NCBI RefSeq assembly: GCF_029027405.1 | Contig: NZ_CP093396.1 | Coordinates: 434,001 to 498,000, forward strand | Source of the DNA: Sulfurimonas sp. | Lineage (GTDB): Bacteria > Campylobacterota > Campylobacteria > Campylobacterales > Sulfurimonadaceae | Direction of reading: 5' to 3' | Length of the DNA: 64,000 nucleotides | In this document: positions 61,271 through 64,000 of the stretch, in pieces | Numbering within the stretch: the first letter of the stretch is position 1 | How the letters are laid out: the number at the start of each line of letters is the position of its first letter | The notes under the pieces: model-generated | What the model was told of the DNA's origin: nothing | The model's database searches: none | Seen by the model: the letters and a program-made list of their open reading frames with translations, nothing else | Translations under genes and position numbers: made by a program

Positions 61271-62128
61271 ATGAAATTTAAAAAAAGTTTTTTACTAATT
61301 TTGTTTGCGTCATCTTTGTTTTTTGGCGGATGTTCAAAAGAATTAGAAGAGTATAACAAACCCGCGGTTTACTGGTATGGAAAAATAATTGAAAACATTT
61401 CAAAAAGAGATTTAGAGCAGGCAGATGAATATTATAGTTCTCTTCAAGGCGAACATATAGGTTCACCACTTCTTCCAGAAGCTACTATGATTTTAGCTAT
61501 TGCACATATGCACTACGAAGAGTATCTGTTGAGTGAACACTTTTTAAATGAGTATGTAAAAAGATATGCAACTGTAAATGAAAAAGAAGATGCAGACTTT
61601 TTAAAAATCAAAGCAAAATACATGGCCTTACCAAATCCAAGACGAGATCAAGCACTTATAGAAGAAGCGATAAAAGAAGCGCAAAATTTTAAAAATAGAT
61701 ATCCAAACTCTATGTACTATAGTGTTGTAGATACGATGCAAACTAGACTTTATATGGCTGAAGCAGCATTAAATGAAACAATTGCTGACCTTTATGATAG
61801 GCTAGATAAGCCAAAAAGTGCTCAACATTATAGAGCTATAAAGCCACAGCCATGGATAAAGTGGAATGAAATTGATAGAGCAAATACAGCTTGGTATAGA
61901 GAGTGGTTTGAAGGAGATGGAACTTCTAGTTGGTATGCTTTTATGATACCAGACACAAAAAGTGTTGTTTCAAGAAACTCGGTTTCTGATAATTCTTTAG
62001 AAAAACAAACAAAAAAACTTACTTCTTTTCAAGAAAGTGAATTAGAAAAAGCGAAAGATTTAAGAGATAAAGACATCTTAAGTGATGCAGAATATCAAAC
62101 ATTAAAAGAAAAAATATTAGAACTTTAA
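61271..62128 (+). CDS. bamD: BAM-complex lipoprotein BamD with SHOCT-like tail
   Basis: 285 residues. Lipobox FFGGC (Cys21); TPR repeats (KPAVYWYGKIIENISKRDLEQADEYYSSLQ etc.) typical of ComL/BamD. It supports insertion of outer membrane proteins. Residues about 256-283 (LEKAKDLRDKDILSDAEYQTLKEKIL) form a SHOCT-like helical hairpin, not part of ordinary BamD. Shine-Dalgarno AGAGGAT. Same strand as lon, 16 bp apart. Confidence 0.9.
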   Translation: MKFKKSFLLILFASSLFFGGCSKELEEYNKPAVYWYGKIIENISKRDLEQADEYYSSLQGEHIGSPLLPEATMILAIAHMHYEEYLLSEHFLNEYVKRYATVNEKEDADFLKIKAKYMALPNPRRDQALIEEAIKEAQNFKNRYPNSMYYSVVDTMQTRLYMAEAALNETIADLYDRLDKPKSAQHYRAIKPQPWIKWNEIDRANTAWYREWFEGDGTSSWYAFMIPDTKSVVSRNSVSDNSLEKQTKKLTSFQESELEKAKDLRDKDILSDAEYQTLKEKILEL

Positions 62129-62144
62129 AAGATTAGGATTTTAT

Positions 62145-64000
62145 ATGAAACTTAGTAATTATGGAGATTTTCCAGCAGATATACCAGTTATAGCAGAAGA
62201 TGAACTTTTTTTATACCCTTTTATGATTTCACCACTTTTTTTAAGTGACGAGAGTAACATAAATGCCGCAACAATAGCAATGGAAGACAGCTCTTTAGTT
62301 ATAGTCTGTCCAACTAAACCCGCACAAGAAGGTGAGAGAGAATATGACTCTTTATATGATGCAGGTGTAGTTGGCTCTATTATGAGAAAAGTAGCCTTAC
62401 CAGATGGGAGAGTAAAAGTTCTTTTCCAAGGACTCGCACGTGCAAAAACTTTGCATCAAGTTAACGACAATCCACTTATAGCAAATGTTGCAATACTAGA
62501 AGCTACAAATGTGGAGTCTTTAAAGATAGATGCCATTCTTGAAATAGTTAGAGAAAAGGTTAGAACACTTTCTGGAGTTAGTAATTATTTCCCACCAGAT
62601 TTACTTCGAACAATAGAAGAAAATCATGACCATAATCGTATAATAGATTTAATATGCAGTAGTGTAAAGTTAAAAAAAGAACAGGCATATACACTTTTTG
62701 TTGAGGTAGATACGGAAAAAAGATTTCTTCTTTTAATAGACTATCTAATGGATGAAATAGAAGCGAATAAACTTCAAAAAGAGATAAGAAGTAAAGTTCA
62801 TACTCATATAGAAAAAGTTAATAAAGAGTACTTTTTAAAAGAGCAATTAAAACAAATTCAAAAAGAGTTAGGTACTGATACCGATAGAGATGAAGAGATA
62901 GAAGAGTATCGTAAAAAATTAGAAGATAAAAAAACAAAAATGGGCGAAGGTGCCTTTAAAGAGATTTCCAAACAGATAGATAGATATTCAAGAATGCACC
63001 CTGATTCTTCAGATGCTTCTATGACTCAAACATATTTAGATTGGACGCTAGAGATTCCTTATGGAGACTTTGCAAAAAAAGCACTTAAAATCCAAGATGT
63101 GCAAACACAACTAAATGAAGATCACTTTTCACTTAAAAAACCAAAAGAGCGAATAGTTGAGTATTTTGCTGTAAAAGAATTACTTGAACTTAGAGGCTTA
63201 GGAAGTGACAGTGCAGGAGCAATCCTATGTTTTTCAGGACCTCCAGGAGTTGGTAAAACTTCTTTAGCTAACTCAATAGCAGAGGCTCTAAAACGCCCAC
63301 TTGTTCGCATAGCACTTGGTGGACTTGAGGATGTAAACGAGTTAAGAGGTCATAGAAGAACCTATGTTGGTGCAATGCCAGGACGAATTACACAGGGACT
63401 CATAGATGCTAAAAAGATGAACCCTGTAATTGTTTTAGATGAGATAGATAAAGTTGCTCGTACTGGTAGAGGTGACCCTACAGCAGCTCTTTTAGAGATA
63501 TTGGATCCTGAACAAAATAAAGAGTTTAGAGATTATTATCTCAATTTTGATATTGATTTAAGTAAGGTAATTTTTATAGCAACTGCCAATGATGTTGGAC
63601 GAATACCAACACCACTTCGGGATAGAATGGAGTTTATAACTATAAGTTCATATACACCACAAGAAAAATATGAGATAGCTTCAAGATATTTACTTCCACA
63701 AGAGTTAAAAAAACATGGCTTAAAAAAGAGTGAAGTTAGTATCTCAAAACCTGCATTAAAAGAGCTGATTCATAGTTATACAAGAGAAGCAGGGGTTAGA
63801 AATCTTCGCCGTCGTATTGCAGACATGAGTAGAAAAGTGGCTCGTCAGATGCTCGAAGATTCTTCAATACAAAAAGTTGCAGTATCTTTGAAAAATTTAA
63901 AAGATTTCTTTGATAAAAATATATTTGAAATTGAAAAAACTACTAAAGTTCCTGTTGTTGGTGTTGTAAATGGGTTGGCTTGGACAGCAGTTGGTGGAGA
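62145..64000 (+). CDS. lon: ATP-dependent protease Lon (3' truncated by window edge)
   Basis: 618 residues visible from ATG 62145 (Shine-Dalgarno AGGA), running off the window. N-terminal substrate domain, then the AAA+ module with Walker A GPPGVGKTS, sensor LGGLEDVNELRGHRRTYVGAMPGRI and Walker B VLDEIDKV, and the C-terminal sensor-2 region YTREAGVRNLRRRI. The window ends just as the serine/lysine protease domain begins (VNGLAWTAVGG). Degrades misfolded and regulatory proteins. Confidence 0.96.
   Translation, partial: MKLSNYGDFPADIPVIAEDELFLYPFMISPLFLSDESNINAATIAMEDSSLVIVCPTKPAQEGEREYDSLYDAGVVGSIMRKVALPDGRVKVLFQGLARAKTLHQVNDNPLIANVAILEATNVESLKIDAILEIVREKVRTLSGVSNYFPPDLLRTIEENHDHNRIIDLICSSVKLKKEQAYTLFVEVDTEKRFLLLIDYLMDEIEANKLQKEIRSKVHTHIEKVNKEYFLKEQLKQIQKELGTDTDRDEEIEEYRKKLEDKKTKMGEGAFKEISKQIDRYSRMHPDSSDASMTQTYLDWTLEIPYGDFAKKALKIQDVQTQLNEDHFSLKKPKERIVEYFAVKELLELRGLGSDSAGAILCFSGPPGVGKTSLANSIAEALKRPLVRIALGGLEDVNELRGHRRTYVGAMPGRITQGLIDAKKMNPVIVLDEIDKVARTGRGDPTAALLEILDPEQNKEFRDYYLNFDIDLSKVIFIATANDVGRIPTPLRDRMEFITISSYTPQEKYEIASRYLLPQELKKHGLKKSEVSISKPALKELIHSYTREAGVRNLRRRIADMSRKVARQMLEDSSIQKVAVSLKNLKDFFDKNIFEIEKTTKVPVVGVVNGLAWTAVGG

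Noticed and set aside
1-64000. CRISPR array
   Set aside because: No regularly spaced direct repeats were seen; the repeats found are palindromes or duplicated gene segments.

Overview
The window is AT-rich, densely packed chromosomal DNA from a Campylobacterota (epsilonproteobacterium), most like a free-living Sulfurimonas-type organism. The taxonomic call is an inference from gene content and order: flgB-flgC-fliE-ftsI; a Csd3-like endopeptidase beside a PgbA-N protein and glcD; kdsA-ribH-nusB; futalosine-pathway MqnC; HemJ; FliW; a CetB-like PAS protein; and ComEC without its beta-lactamase domain. No rRNA, tRNA or CRISPR array was seen.

Layout. 1-6030: protein-tail transferase, RF2, PanC, and a septal PBP downstream of a flagellar rod operon with a clear sigma-54 promoter. 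6181-9178: two type IV pilin-like genes and priA. 9184-15133: NUDIX, Csd3-like M23 peptidase, PgbA-N/glcD/BrkB operon, and an HD-GYP response regulator. 15105-21731: a 1306-residue hybrid kinase with three periplasmic solute-binding domains, then ComEC and DnaB. 21820-27877: a CarF/Kua-type lipid desaturase, IspG, an OprC/NosA-like TonB copper receptor, agmatine deiminase and alanine racemase. 27875-29750: an accessory islet flanked by 25-bp direct repeats. 29725-40260: housekeeping genes (NlpC/P60, RsmG, RibA, HemB, ArgF, TrpS, short HPF, HemJ, Der). 40405-43136: an LPP20 lipoprotein gene and a second islet, Hcp + Tlde1 peptidoglycan effector + probable immunity protein, bounded by a partial copy of the LPP20 5' region. 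43167-53799: PRT, DjlA-like, EamA, a ParE-type TA pair, KdsA/RibH/NusB/MqnC, an M16-like protein, small membrane peptides, RecG, long HPF. 53858-60631: an MSHA-like minor pilin operon led by a 1595-residue surface protein. 60770-64000: FliW, BamD and the start of Lon.

Most distinctive: (1) the Hcp-Tlde1-immunity cassette with its duplicated border; (2) the 27.9-29.7 kb islet with direct repeats, a MazF-type TA pair and an attC-like inverted repeat; (3) a 25-residue hydrophobic peptide gene at 51241 with a strong Shine-Dalgarno, hairpins at both transcript ends and an opposing promoter, resembling an undescribed type I toxin-antitoxin locus; (4) the copper-receptor signature CxxxM/HxM; (5) the desaturase; (6) several genes where a TATAAT box lies 6-7 nt before the ATG, suggesting leaderless mRNAs.
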